Source: JADJOY01 sp046331705 [NCBI: bacterium]
GTDB lineage: Bacteria; JADJOY01
Assembly: GCA_046331705.1 (NCBI GenBank)
Contig: JAXLQJ010000009.1
Location: 124,001 to 188,000, forward strand
Direction: 5' to 3'
Length of the DNA: 64,000 nucleotides
The notes beneath the pieces were generated by a model. The model made no database searches, was not told the origin of the DNA, and saw only the letters and a program-made list of their open reading frames with translations. Made by a program: the position numbers and the translations under genes. This document shows, piece after piece, positions 8,529 to 16,934 of the stretch. Positions within the stretch are counted from its first letter, which is position 1. Every line of letters begins with the position of its first letter.

Positions 8529-9927
8529 GGAGCACCTCCTTCACGCGCTCGGGCGAGAGCCGCGTGTCCTCGGCGAGAAACATCCAATCCGCTTCGCTGA
8601 GTCGGTCGAGCGAGCCCACCACCGACAGCAGCTTGTCGAGATAGAGCCGACGCACCTCGTCGAGATCCAGATCCACCACGGCGAGCTGTGCGGGATGCTC
8701 GGGGATGACGATCGACTCGCCGGGTTTGCTGGTGCGTGGATCGCCACGCTCGATGCGGATGCCGTGCGCGGCGGCGAAGCCAAGCTGCGCCAGCGGGTGC
8801 TTGCCAGCCCCGGTGTACTCGGTCTCCTGCACCACCACGATCGCGTCCGCCGGCAGCTCGCGCGCGATCGCGAAGGCCGCCGCGAGCGAGGTATTGCCCG
8901 CGGGGCCCCGTTCCAATCCCTCGAGCTCGGCCAGGAGCTGCGTCACGTAGAACACTTCCCCCTGCGTGACGGTCACGAAGCGATCGAGATAGCGCAGCGG
9001 ACGGGCGGCGTTGCGCGGCACGTCGGTGCGATCGGGCCAGGTGGTGAACGGCATCGAGAAGCCGGTGTGACCGGTGGTGAACGACTTGCGATTGAAGTCG
9101 CGGTCGGACGCCATGTGCAACCCGGCGAGATCGACGCTCGCGCCGACCACCTGCGTCGCATGCGCGCCAGCCCGTCGCAGCCCGCGCGCGGTGCCGGTCA
9201 CGTTGCCACCGCCCGCGTGGGTCGCGATGACAACGTCCGGGAATCGCCCCCAGCGCGCGCGGGTCTCGGTGGCGATCTCGTCGCCCAGGGTCTCGATCCC
9301 CAGGATCGAGTAGGGCGTGTAGAGCGACGCGTCGAAGAAGCCGGTCTCGTCGAGCACCCGAAGGAACACGTAGAAGAGCTCCGGTCCGACGGAAAGACGC
9401 AGCACCTCGGCGCCATAGGCCTCGCAGGCGCGGGTCTTCTCGGCGATCTCGGGCTGCGCCACGCCGCGGCTGTCGAAGGCTTCCTGCACCACGATGCACG
9501 CGAGCCCGCGCTTGGCCGCTTGCGATGCCACCGCCGCGCCGTAATTGCCGCTGGTCGCGGCCACCACGCCGGCGAAGCCGCGCTCGGCGGCGTGGTGCAC
9601 CGAGACCGACGCGCGCCGGTCCTTGAACGAACCAGATGGATTGCGCGCCTCGTCCTTCACCACGATTCGCGCGCCGTGGCCCGGCGCGGCGAGCGAACGC
9701 GCCAGCGCGCTCAGGCGCGGCAGCTCGACCAGCGGGGTACGGCCGACCGCGGTCCGCGCCTGGATCTCCCGCACCGTCGCGAGGTCGTAGCCGGTGTCGG
9801 CGAGCAGTCGCTCGTAATCGAATGCCACGACACCGGTGGCGTAGCGCGCGTAGTCGATGCCCACCGCCCGGGCGACGATCGCATCCCGGCGCGCCAGCAC
9901 CGCGGCGTACGACGCGCCGTCGCTCAC
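8509..9927 (-). CDS. ortB: 2-amino-4-oxopentanoate thiolase, beta (PLP) subunit
   Basis: This 472-residue fold-type II PLP protein, related to threonine synthase, cleaves 2-amino-4-oxopentanoate with CoA to acetyl-CoA and alanine together with OrtA. The Schiff-base lysine is in NPSGSFKDRR (Lys102), and the TSGNYGAAVASQA and HAGGGNVTGTARGL loops hold the cofactor phosphate. Translation starts at a GTG that overlaps the ortA stop as GTGA, preceded by GAGGAG, so the two subunits are probably translationally coupled. Confidence 0.93.
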   Translation of the reverse strand: MSDGASYAAVLARRDAIVARAVGIDYARYATGVVAFDYERLLADTGYDLATVREIQARTAVGRTPLVELPRLSALARSLAAPGHGARIVVKDEARNPSGSFKDRRASVSVHHAAERGFAGVVAATSGNYGAAVASQAAKRGLACIVVQEAFDSRGVAQPEIAEKTRACEAYGAEVLRLSVGPELFYVFLRVLDETGFFDASLYTPYSILGIETLGDEIATETRARWGRFPDVVIATHAGGGNVTGTARGLRRAGAHATQVVGASVDLAGLHMASDRDFNRKSFTTGHTGFSMPFTTWPDRTDVPRNAARPLRYLDRFVTVTQGEVFYVTQLLAELEGLERGPAGNTSLAAAFAIARELPADAIVVVQETEYTGAGKHPLAQLGFAAAHGIRIERGDPRTSKPGESIVIPEHPAQLAVVDLDLDEVRRLYLDKLLSVVGSLDRLSEADWMFLAEDTRLSPERVKEVLHGLAGA

Positions 9928-10247
9928 CGGCGCTCCTCGCGTGCGCTCGCGAGCAGCGCCCGCGCTTCCTCGCCGACCTCGGCGAGCGCCGGCACCGGGG
10001 CGCCGAAACCGTGGTCGTAGCCAGGCTGGATCGCCACCAGCCGACCCCGCAGCACGCGCCCGGCGCGAGTCCGAATGGCGACGCCGTCACCCCGGACCGC
10101 TGCGTCATCCACGAGGAACCCGCGCACCCGCAGCTCGAGCGGCAACGCGCGCGTGTCGGCGGGCACGTTCGGCGCGCGCTCGCCGGGCGAGAGGATCACC
10201 GCGTGAATCTCCACCCACGCGCCGCGCGCCGCCCGCTCAGGATCCAC
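9924..10247 (-). CDS. ortA: 2-amino-4-oxopentanoate thiolase, alpha subunit
   Basis: This small 107-residue subunit pairs with OrtB. The core GAWVEIHAVILSPGERAPNV and PLELRVRGFL matches OrtA proteins of about 100 residues. An upstream in-frame ATG would add 19 residues that read through the end of ord. I preferred the GTG with a GGGAGG sequence 5 bases upstream, which gives the expected length and an 11-base overlap with ord. GYDHGFG near residue 80 is the conserved C-terminal motif. Confidence 0.88.
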   Translation of the reverse strand: MDPERAARGAWVEIHAVILSPGERAPNVPADTRALPLELRVRGFLVDDAAVRGDGVAIRTRAGRVLRGRLVAIQPGYDHGFGAPVPALAEVGEEARALLASAREERR

Positions 10248-11328
10248 GCGAACCTCCCACGCCCAGCGCGCCGCGCCGCAGCCGTTCCACCGCTCGGCGC
10301 GCATCGCCCAGGAGCGCCGCGGGAACCGGCAGATCGATGGCGCTCACCAGCCCGGGCTGCGCTGCCAGGACGTGCGGGATCAGGTTGACCGCCAACGCCG
10401 TGGTCGCGATCCCACCCGGGATCTCCGGGGAGCCCGAGAGCGCGACGCGGGGCGTGCCCTCGATCACGATCTCGTCCCGGGTCGAGACCCCTTCGGCTTG
10501 CGGCACGATCTGCTGGGGATGGATCAGCTCGATCCGACCCTCGCCATCGCGCCGCACGGCGGTCGCCGAGTGCAGGCAGCCGGCCACGTCGCCGGGGCGA
10601 ATCGCCACGAACGGCGTGTGGCGAGCGACCGACGAGACGATCGGCTCACGCGTCTCGCGTACCTCGCTCATCTGCCACCCCAGCGCCGCGGCGATCATCG
10701 CGATCGACTCGGGAAACCCGACGTGCCCCACCACCTCGCCGCGCTCGACTCCCGCGCGGAACTCGGCGGGCGAGAGCCCGACTCCCTGGGATCGCAACAC
10801 CGTCGGCCCGTAGGGAGAGAGATCGTTCACCCGGGTGGCGCGGATCGACTGGATCGCGTGGCACACGCCGCTCAGCGCCACCACCAGCAGGTCGAGCACG
10901 AATCCTGGGTTGACGCCGGTGCCGAGCACGGCGACCCCGTGCTCCCGCGCCAGCGCGTCGAGCGCACGAGCGCGCCCGGGCCAGCGCGCCCACGGAAACG
11001 CCAGCTCCTCCGCGATCGAGACGACTCGCACGCGACGACGAACGAGCACCTCGATCTCCTCCCAGGCATCGGTGAGCGTCGAGCAGGTCGCCTGCAGCGC
11101 GATCGCCGGCCGCGTGCGATCGACGAGCTCGGCGAGGTCGGTGCTGATCGCGACTCCCGCCTCGCGTTCCCAGCCGAACGTCGTCCCCAGGTCGAGCCCC
11201 GCACGCGCCGCACGCCGCGCGTGCGCGCCCACCAGCGCGAGGCCGCGCTTCGCCATCACCAGCCGCGCGATCTCCTCGCCCATGGCGCCCGTGCCGAGCA
11301 GCGCGACGCGGATGGACGCCTCCGTCAC
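10237..11328 (-). CDS. ord: 2,4-diaminopentanoate dehydrogenase
   Basis: This 363-residue NAD(P)-dependent oxidoreductase of the dihydrodipicolinate-reductase/DapB-like fold oxidatively deaminates 2,4-diaminopentanoate to 2-amino-4-oxopentanoate. The Rossmann loop RVALLGTGAMGEEIARL is at the N-terminus; the LGTGVNPGFVLDLL block in the middle is typical of the Ord group. The start chosen is a GTG nine bases after GGAG; the upstream ATG would add 20 poorly conserved residues. It is the first gene of the ornithine operon and lies just downstream of a hairpin that separates it from the broken cytochrome gene. Confidence 0.92.
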   Translation of the reverse strand: MTEASIRVALLGTGAMGEEIARLVMAKRGLALVGAHARRAARAGLDLGTTFGWEREAGVAISTDLAELVDRTRPAIALQATCSTLTDAWEEIEVLVRRRVRVVSIAEELAFPWARWPGRARALDALAREHGVAVLGTGVNPGFVLDLLVVALSGVCHAIQSIRATRVNDLSPYGPTVLRSQGVGLSPAEFRAGVERGEVVGHVGFPESIAMIAAALGWQMSEVRETREPIVSSVARHTPFVAIRPGDVAGCLHSATAVRRDGEGRIELIHPQQIVPQAEGVSTRDEIVIEGTPRVALSGSPEIPGGIATTALAVNLIPHVLAAQPGLVSAIDLPVPAALLGDARRAVERLRRGALGVGGSRGS

Positions 11329-11348
11329 CGCCAGGTCTCCACGAGGAA

Positions 11349-11382
11349 AACGGGCCGCGGGCAAGCTCGCCCGCGACCCGTT
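11349..11382 (-). terminator. Hairpin terminator after the di-haem peroxidase pseudogene
   Basis: On the minus strand AACGGG and GCGGGC pair with GCCCGC and CCCGTT around a short loop (two short mismatches), followed by TTTTCC. It lies 55 bases past the stop of the cytochrome gene and just before ord, so it probably insulates the ornithine operon. Confidence 0.6.
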
Positions 11383-11436
11383 CCACACGACCGCGCCGCC
11401 CAGCGCACGGCTGGCGACTCCCGTGCGCTCATCGGC

Positions 11437-12517
11437 TCATTGGGGAAACGCCGTGGGCACCACGTCCTGGTAGCCCTCGCCGTTCAGCGCTTCCATGAAC
11501 GCCACCAGCGCGTCGACCTCGCTCTTGGTGAGGTCGAGCTTCTTGATCTTGGGGCTCAGGTGCGGATTCGGGTTGCCGCCCTTGTTGTAGTGCTCGACCA
11601 CGTCGCGCAACGTCGCGAGCGAGCCGTCGTGCATGTACGGAGCGTGCTTGGCCACGTCGCGCACGGTCGGCGTCTTGAACGCGCCGGTGTCCTCCACCTT
11701 CTTGCTGATGGCCGAGCGTCCTTCGTCCTTGAGCTTCTTCGCGGCGGCGTCCCAACCGATGCCGAGGTTGTGGAACGAGCTGTCGGTGAAGTTCTGGCCG
11801 AGGTGGCATTGCATGCAGAGCGCCTTGCCGAAGAACAGGTTGCTGCCGTCCTTGACCTGCTGCGAGACCGCCTTCTCGTCACCGTCTTTCCAGCGATCCC
11901 ACGGCGAGTTGCCGCTCATGCGGGTGCGCTCGTAGTCCGCGATCGCCTTGGCCACCCGCTCCTTGGTGATGCTCTCGTCGCCGAACGCTTGCTTGAAGTA
12001 GCCGGGGTAGCTCTTGATCGATCGGAGCGTCGCGAGCATCGCATCGTGGGTGTTGCCCATCTCGATCGGGTTCGCGATCGGGCCGAGAGCTTGCTCCTCC
12101 AGCGACGCCGCGCGCCCGTCCCAGAAGAAGTTCGGGTAGATGGTCCACGCCTGGTTGACGAACGACGGCGCCTTGCGCCCGCCCTTCTGGCCGCGGATTC
12201 CCGTGGAGACGCTAGTTGGAGAACGCGTTCTCGGGCTTGTGGCACGAGGCGCACGCCACCGTGCCATCCGCCGAGAGCCGCTTGTCGAAGTAGAGCCAGC
12301 GTCCCAGCCGCACCGTCTCCGGGGTGGGCGGATTCGGTAGCGCGGCGAGCTTCTCCGTGATGCCCAGCGGTTCCGCCGGTAACGGTTTGATCGGGTTGGC
12401 GGCCTCCCAGGCGGGCACCTCCGGCGCCTCGGCGCGCGCCACGCCGCTCCATCCGAGCGCCATCCACCCCAGGGTGGCGAGCGCTGCTCGCATGCCCCAA
12501 CCCCCGCGAATCCTCAT
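11437..12517 (-). pseudogene. Frameshifted di-haem cytochrome c peroxidase (MauG/CcpA family)
   Basis: The ATG has an AAAGGAG sequence 8 bases upstream and begins a signal peptide ending in GVARA. The first haem motif CASCH is followed by KPENAF, where the frame meets a TAG. The second part resumes in another frame at [14 protein letters not shown] and holds the second haem motif CMQCH, the WDGRA segment and a normal C-terminus. The span is one base more than a multiple of three. Intact relatives read FSDPTPVSTG across the break, so loss of five bases would explain it. The joined protein would be a periplasmic peroxidase of about 361 residues. It is either a recent pseudogene or a sequence error. 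Confidence 0.82.
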
Positions 12518-12681
12518 GATTCAAGCTCCTTTCCGGTGATGCGGGGCGCGCGGACCGTTCCGCGGTCTCCCGGCGAGCCGGGCCCCGCTCGGCGGAAAGA
12601 TAAAGCAACTCACACGCCGCCAACAGCAGCGCGTGAGCAGGCCTTTCGGACTCACGATCGCGGACCGACGTGCAGTCACGT

Positions 12682-12701
12682 CGCCACGCCGGGCCGTGGC
12701 G
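12682..12701 (-). terminator. Stem-loop downstream of the hydrolase lipoprotein gene
   Basis: CGCCACG and CGTGGCG form a perfect 7-bp stem with a 6-base loop about 40 bases past the stop at 12740. A second 6-bp stem (GCGGGC/GCCCGC, 12708-12727) is directly adjacent. There is no U-tract, so termination is only suggested. Confidence 0.4.
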
Positions 12702-12739
12702 AAGGCTGCGGGCTCGTCACTGCCCGCGGGGGCGCGGCG

Positions 12740-14392
12740 TCAGCGGGCGGGCCCCGTCTCCTCGACGACCACCGGCACCGGGTAGCCGTCGGCGTCGAAG
12801 CCGCTCGCGGGCTGCCCGGGATCGGGAGTGGGGTGACTGGGCGAGAACCAGGGGGCGACCAGGCTGGCGTGGGAGATCGATTCGTCGCCCCACAGGTAGC
12901 GATCGAGGAACGCACGCACGTGATGCCGCAGCAGCCGATGGTGGTCGAGCATCGAAGGCTCGATCGGCAACCCCAGCACGTCGACGCTGAAACGATCGTC
13001 GCAGAGATTGGCATCCGGAAATCCACGTGGATCGGCGAGGCAAACGTGGACGTTGCGCGACGGGATCGTGTCGTCCTGGCCGTTGTGCACGTGGTAGAGG
13101 TAGCGGTCCTTCTCCGGCGACGACGGATCGGGATCGTCCGCGGTCATGTACGCGTAGACCTTCGCGGCGGTATCGTTCGAATCCGTGAGATCCATGTCGT
13201 CGGAAAGCACCGCGACCGGCATGGTCATCTGACCACCGATGGAGGTGGGCCCGTCCTTCAGGTTCATCGCATGCGGGCTCGCCGTGGCGCCGGGCGCGAC
13301 GATGAAGGCCGCGCGAATGCGCGAGCGGAACGGAACGGTCGGGAAGACCAGATCGCCGTGCGGGAACGGCAGCGGCCCCGGGGGCGTGGCCGCGACCGCC
13401 GCCGACGTGATGCCGCCGTCGGATCCGCCCGACACGGCGATCCGGTCGAAGCGCGCCGCCAGCAAGCTCGCCAGCGCAGCTTGGTAGCGGGCCGTTCCCG
13501 GCGTCACCAGATCCTCGAAGAAACCCACGATCGCGATGACGCTCTCGACGCGCGCGATCTCCTCGCCCTCGGCGGTGGTGCCGGGCGTGCCGGCGAACGC
13601 GTCGCGCATCTGGGGAGCGATGACCAGATTGCCACGCGCGTGGTCGCCGCCTTCGCCGATCACGGCATGGCTCGCGAGAGCGACGCTCGCGTACTCGAGG
13701 CCGAGCGCGCTGTAGGCGGTGCCGCCGTGAAGCGCGAGCACCACCGGTCGGCGCGCCGACGCTTGCGGATGGAAGTAGATCTCCGCGCGCAGCACGCCGT
13801 ATTCGTCGGGCTCGGCGGGATCGTCGTTCGGGACGTCGGTGCGGGCCGTCCAATGGCAAGCCTGCGCGCCCTCGACCTCGGTCCACGCACACGCGGCCAA
13901 GAACGGCACCGCTCCCACGCCCGGAACCGTCACCGTCGGCGACGAGCTGCAGCCGCACGCGTCCTGCGTCGCCGGCAGGATGGACGCCACTTCGCTGGTG
14001 CGCGCCAGGCCGTCCTCCTCCTCGAAGGCGGCGACCACGAAGCGATAGTCGCGGCTCCGGTAGTCGGCGGGCGGCGCGCCCGCGAAGAGCGTCCGCGGAT
14101 CGACGTCGAGAGCGAGCGTCGTCGAGGGCAGCGACGCGAGCCGATCCGGCGATCCGGTGCTCGCGTCCGGATCGCGATCCACGGCGGCGAAGACGTCGAA
14201 CCTGAACGCCGAGGCGTCGTAGCCCTTCTTCCACTCGAGCCTGAGACGAGGCGTCGCGGATTCGTCCTGGGACGACGTGAGCGCCAGGATGCCCTCGAAA
14301 TCCGGCGGGGCGCCGTCCGGACACGCCACCAACATCGCCATCCACGCACACCCGAGCCAGCGCACCCCGGAGGCACGCTCAACGAGCGACAT
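12740..14392 (-). CDS. Secreted lipoprotein with an alpha/beta-hydrolase-like domain
   Basis: This 550-residue protein has a signal peptide ending in a lipobox-like LVAC at about residue 24. The start is the ATG with AAGGAG 8 bases upstream. An N-terminal region of about 200 residues looks like a beta-rich (fibronectin-like) domain (LRLEWKKGYDAS, DYRFVVAAFEEED). The C-terminal half has an alpha/beta-hydrolase signature: LALHGGTAY (oxyanion region), VSGGSDGG (GxSxG nucleophile elbow) and VHNGQDDTIPS (Asp/His region), with large insertions. The substrate is unknown; an esterase or peptidase acting outside the inner membrane is possible. The neighbours do not suggest a role. Confidence 0.65.
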   Translation of the reverse strand: MSLVERASGVRWLGCAWMAMLVACPDGAPPDFEGILALTSSQDESATPRLRLEWKKGYDASAFRFDVFAAVDRDPDASTGSPDRLASLPSTTLALDVDPRTLFAGAPPADYRSRDYRFVVAAFEEEDGLARTSEVASILPATQDACGCSSSPTVTVPGVGAVPFLAACAWTEVEGAQACHWTARTDVPNDDPAEPDEYGVLRAEIYFHPQASARRPVVLALHGGTAYSALGLEYASVALASHAVIGEGGDHARGNLVIAPQMRDAFAGTPGTTAEGEEIARVESVIAIVGFFEDLVTPGTARYQAALASLLAARFDRIAVSGGSDGGITSAAVAATPPGPLPFPHGDLVFPTVPFRSRIRAAFIVAPGATASPHAMNLKDGPTSIGGQMTMPVAVLSDDMDLTDSNDTAAKVYAYMTADDPDPSSPEKDRYLYHVHNGQDDTIPSRNVHVCLADPRGFPDANLCDDRFSVDVLGLPIEPSMLDHHRLLRHHVRAFLDRYLWGDESISHASLVAPWFSPSHPTPDPGQPASGFDADGYPVPVVVEETGPAR

Positions 14393-14753
14393 GACGTCGA
14401 CTCCTTCTCCGGGACGCGGGTCGACTGCCCCTCGGAGCAGCGCCGAGCCCGGGAGCGAAGGCGAAGCAAGGCGCGAGCCCGCGGCTTCGACGCGCTCCAT
14501 CCGTCACCCGCGTGACGCGCGCTGGGCACGGTTCGTCAATCCTCGGGCGGGCACCGAGCCCCTAACGAAAACGTGCGGATTTCAGGCGATTTTCGATCGC
14601 CATATCCGTGACGCGCGTGCGTTTCTCGGGACAGCGGCGAGCCGTGAGCGCGCGTACGGCGTCAGGCATCCGTCGCGGCGCACCGCCACCGCCACCGGCC
14701 GTTGGCACGCGCGTCTCGCCCGCGCCAACGCCAGTGGGCGTCCGAGGCTCGGT
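14393..14753. other. Intergenic region, no gene seen
   Basis: This 361-base gap separates the hybrid kinase stop from the hydrolase start, both genes reading leftward. It includes GGCGAT/ATCGCC arms (14585-14601) with a 5-base loop beside an AT-richer patch around 14565-14600, probably the promoter region for the hydrolase gene. No coding frame in it looks convincing. Confidence 0.5.
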
Positions 14754-16856
14754 TCAGCGACGATCGAGCGTCTCGCGAATCTTCCGCGCCAGCGAGGTCG
14801 TGGTGTAGGGCTTCTGCAGGAAGGACACTTCCGACTGGACCACGCCGCGGCGCAAGACCGCGTCGTCGGTGTAGCCGCTGGTGAAGAGCACTCGCAGCGA
14901 AGGGTGGCCGCGGCGCGCGGCGTCGGCCAGCTCGCGCCCGTCGAGCCCTGGCATGACGACGTCGGTGACGAGCATCGCGAATTGCAGGTCGTCACGAGCG
15001 AGCAGCGCCAGCGCCTCGTCGCCGTTCCGCGCGGCCTGCACCTGGTAACCGAAGCTGCTCAGACCGCGCGCAGCGAGCAGCCGCACCGCGTCCTCGTCCT
15101 CGACCAGCAAGATCTGCTCGTGGCCGCGCAGCGCGTCGGCGACGGTGCGCGGCGCCGGCACGGCGGCCTCGGCGAGCGCTGGAAAGAACAGATGAATGCA
15201 GGTGCCGACGCCAGGCTCGGATTCGAGCTCGACGTGGCCCCCGTTCTGCCGAACGATGCCGTGCACCACCGCCAGCCCGAGGCCCGTGCCCTGCCCCCGC
15301 GGCTTGGTGGTGAAGAACGGCTCGAAGGCACGCGCGCGCACCTCCTCGCTCATGCCGGTGCCGGAATCGCCGACGTCGATCGCCACGAACCGTCCTGGCT
15401 CGACGCCCGGATGGCTCGCGGCGTAGCGCTCGTCGCGGATCACGGTCCGGGTCTCGATCGTGAGCCGGCCGCCCTTCGGCATCGCGTCGCGCGCATTCAC
15501 CGCGAGGTTCACGAGGAGCTGCGCCAGGTGCCCCGGATCCATCCGGATGTCGCCGACCTGCGGGTCCAGCCGGGTCACCAGCTCGACGTCCTCGCCGAGC
15601 AAGCGCCTGAGCAGCTTCTCGGTCTCCGCCACGGCGGCGTTCGGATCGATCGCCACCGGCTCCAGGATCTCGCGACGGCTGAACGCGAGCAGCTGGCGCG
15701 TGAGCGAGCTGGCCCGCTCGCCGGCCAGCTGGATGTCGCGCGCCAACCCGCGCGAGCGCTCGTCGGCGGGAAGCGATCGCAACAGGAGCTCGCAGTTGCC
15801 GCCGATCACCGTGAGCAGGTTGTTGAAGTCGTGCGCGATCCCGCCCGCCAGGAGCCCGATCGACTCGAGCCGCTGAGTCTGGTGGAGCTGCTCGAGGAGC
15901 ACACGGCGCTCGGTGATGTCCTCGGCGACACCGCTCCATCGCGTGAGCCCGCCGCTCGCGTCCGCGACGGGAAACGCCTGATCGCGAATCCAGCGAATCT
16001 CGCCGTCCGGCCGCACGATGCGGTACTCGACGTCGTAGCCAGCGCCGCCGCCCGTCCCGACGCCGAGCGCGACGACCCGCTCCCGGTCTTCCGGATGGAT
16101 CGCGTCGAGCCATTCGCCAGGCTCGGCGAGCAGCCGACTCGCGCTGCGGCCCCACACCGACTCGTAAGCCGGGCTCACGTACACCACGCGATCGCGGGCC
16201 GCGTCTCGCAACCAGAACACCTCGCGGATGCTCTCGACGACCTGCCGCAGACGCTCCTCGGCCTCGCGCAGCTCGCGCTCGATGCGCTCCCGCTCGGTGA
16301 CGTCGAGCGCCAGCCGCATGGCGCCCACGGTCCGCCCGTCGTCGCCGCGCAGCGGCACGAAGCGCGCCCAGATCGATCGCTCGCCCAGCTTCTCCTCGAC
16401 GCTGCGTGCCTCGCCTGCGAGCGCCGCGCGAAAGTGGTCCTCGGCGCTCGGCTCGCCACCCTCCACCAACCGATCGCGCCGAGCCAGCTCGGCGGCGAGC
16501 GGTCCCTCGGCGATCAGCGGTGCGAGGCTCGGGCTCACCACGGACACCGCGCCGCCGGGAAGATTGCGGGCGATGGCGCGATAGAGCGCCTCGCTACGCG
16601 CCAGCGCGACCTCGGCGCTGCGGCGGGCGTCGGCCTCGGCGCTGAAGCGCTCGAGGTCGGCGCGCAGCAGGACGTAGAGCAGCGCCGCCGTGCACGCGAC
16701 GAAGAGCCAACCCTTGTAGGTCTGCAGCGAGCTTCGCGCGACGGGATCGGAGAGCAGCGCCTCCACGACCCGGTCGGAGAGCAGGATCCAGAGCCCGCCC
16801 GCCGCCGCGTAGAGCAGGCTCACGCGAGCCGGGATGCGGGCGAGCGAATGACGCAT
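14754..16856 (-). CDS. Hybrid sensor histidine kinase (2 TM, PAS, HisKA, HATPase, REC)
   Basis: This 700-residue membrane sensor starts with two hydrophobic segments (residues about 10-30 and 45-65). A PAS-like region and a clearer PAS/PAC pair (YVSPAYESVWGR ... [14 protein letters not shown]) follow. The HisKA box [11 protein letters not shown] gives the phosphorylated His342. The ATPase has DSGTGM and [12 protein letters not shown]. The C-terminal receiver carries the phospho-Asp632 in LVTDVVMPG. It has no output domain, so the signal must pass to another protein. The end of the protein is nearly the same as that of the next kinase, which points to tandem duplication followed by loss of PAS domains. 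The signal is unknown. Confidence 0.92.
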   Translation of the reverse strand: MRHSLARIPARVSLLYAAAGGLWILLSDRVVEALLSDPVARSSLQTYKGWLFVACTAALLYVLLRADLERFSAEADARRSAEVALARSEALYRAIARNLPGGAVSVVSPSLAPLIAEGPLAAELARRDRLVEGGEPSAEDHFRAALAGEARSVEEKLGERSIWARFVPLRGDDGRTVGAMRLALDVTERERIERELREAEERLRQVVESIREVFWLRDAARDRVVYVSPAYESVWGRSASRLLAEPGEWLDAIHPEDRERVVALGVGTGGGAGYDVEYRIVRPDGEIRWIRDQAFPVADASGGLTRWSGVAEDITERRVLLEQLHQTQRLESIGLLAGGIAHDFNNLLTVIGGNCELLLRSLPADERSRGLARDIQLAGERASSLTRQLLAFSRREILEPVAIDPNAAVAETEKLLRRLLGEDVELVTRLDPQVGDIRMDPGHLAQLLVNLAVNARDAMPKGGRLTIETRTVIRDERYAASHPGVEPGRFVAIDVGDSGTGMSEEVRARAFEPFFTTKPRGQGTGLGLAVVHGIVRQNGGHVELESEPGVGTCIHLFFPALAEAAVPAPRTVADALRGHEQILLVEDEDAVRLLAARGLSSFGYQVQAARNGDEALALLARDDLQFAMLVTDVVMPGLDGRELADAARRGHPSLRVLFTSGYTDDAVLRRGVVQSEVSFLQKPYTTTSLARKIRETLDRR

Positions 16857-16934
16857 GGCACGACGGCGCCACGGTGCAAGGGACCGCAGCGGCGAATGTT
16901 CGACTCTAGCCGCCGATCGGCTGCGCGGAAACCC

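Noticed and set aside
10247-10304. Upstream ATG start for ortA
   Set aside because: It adds 19 residues inside ord; the GTG with GGGAGG gives the family length.
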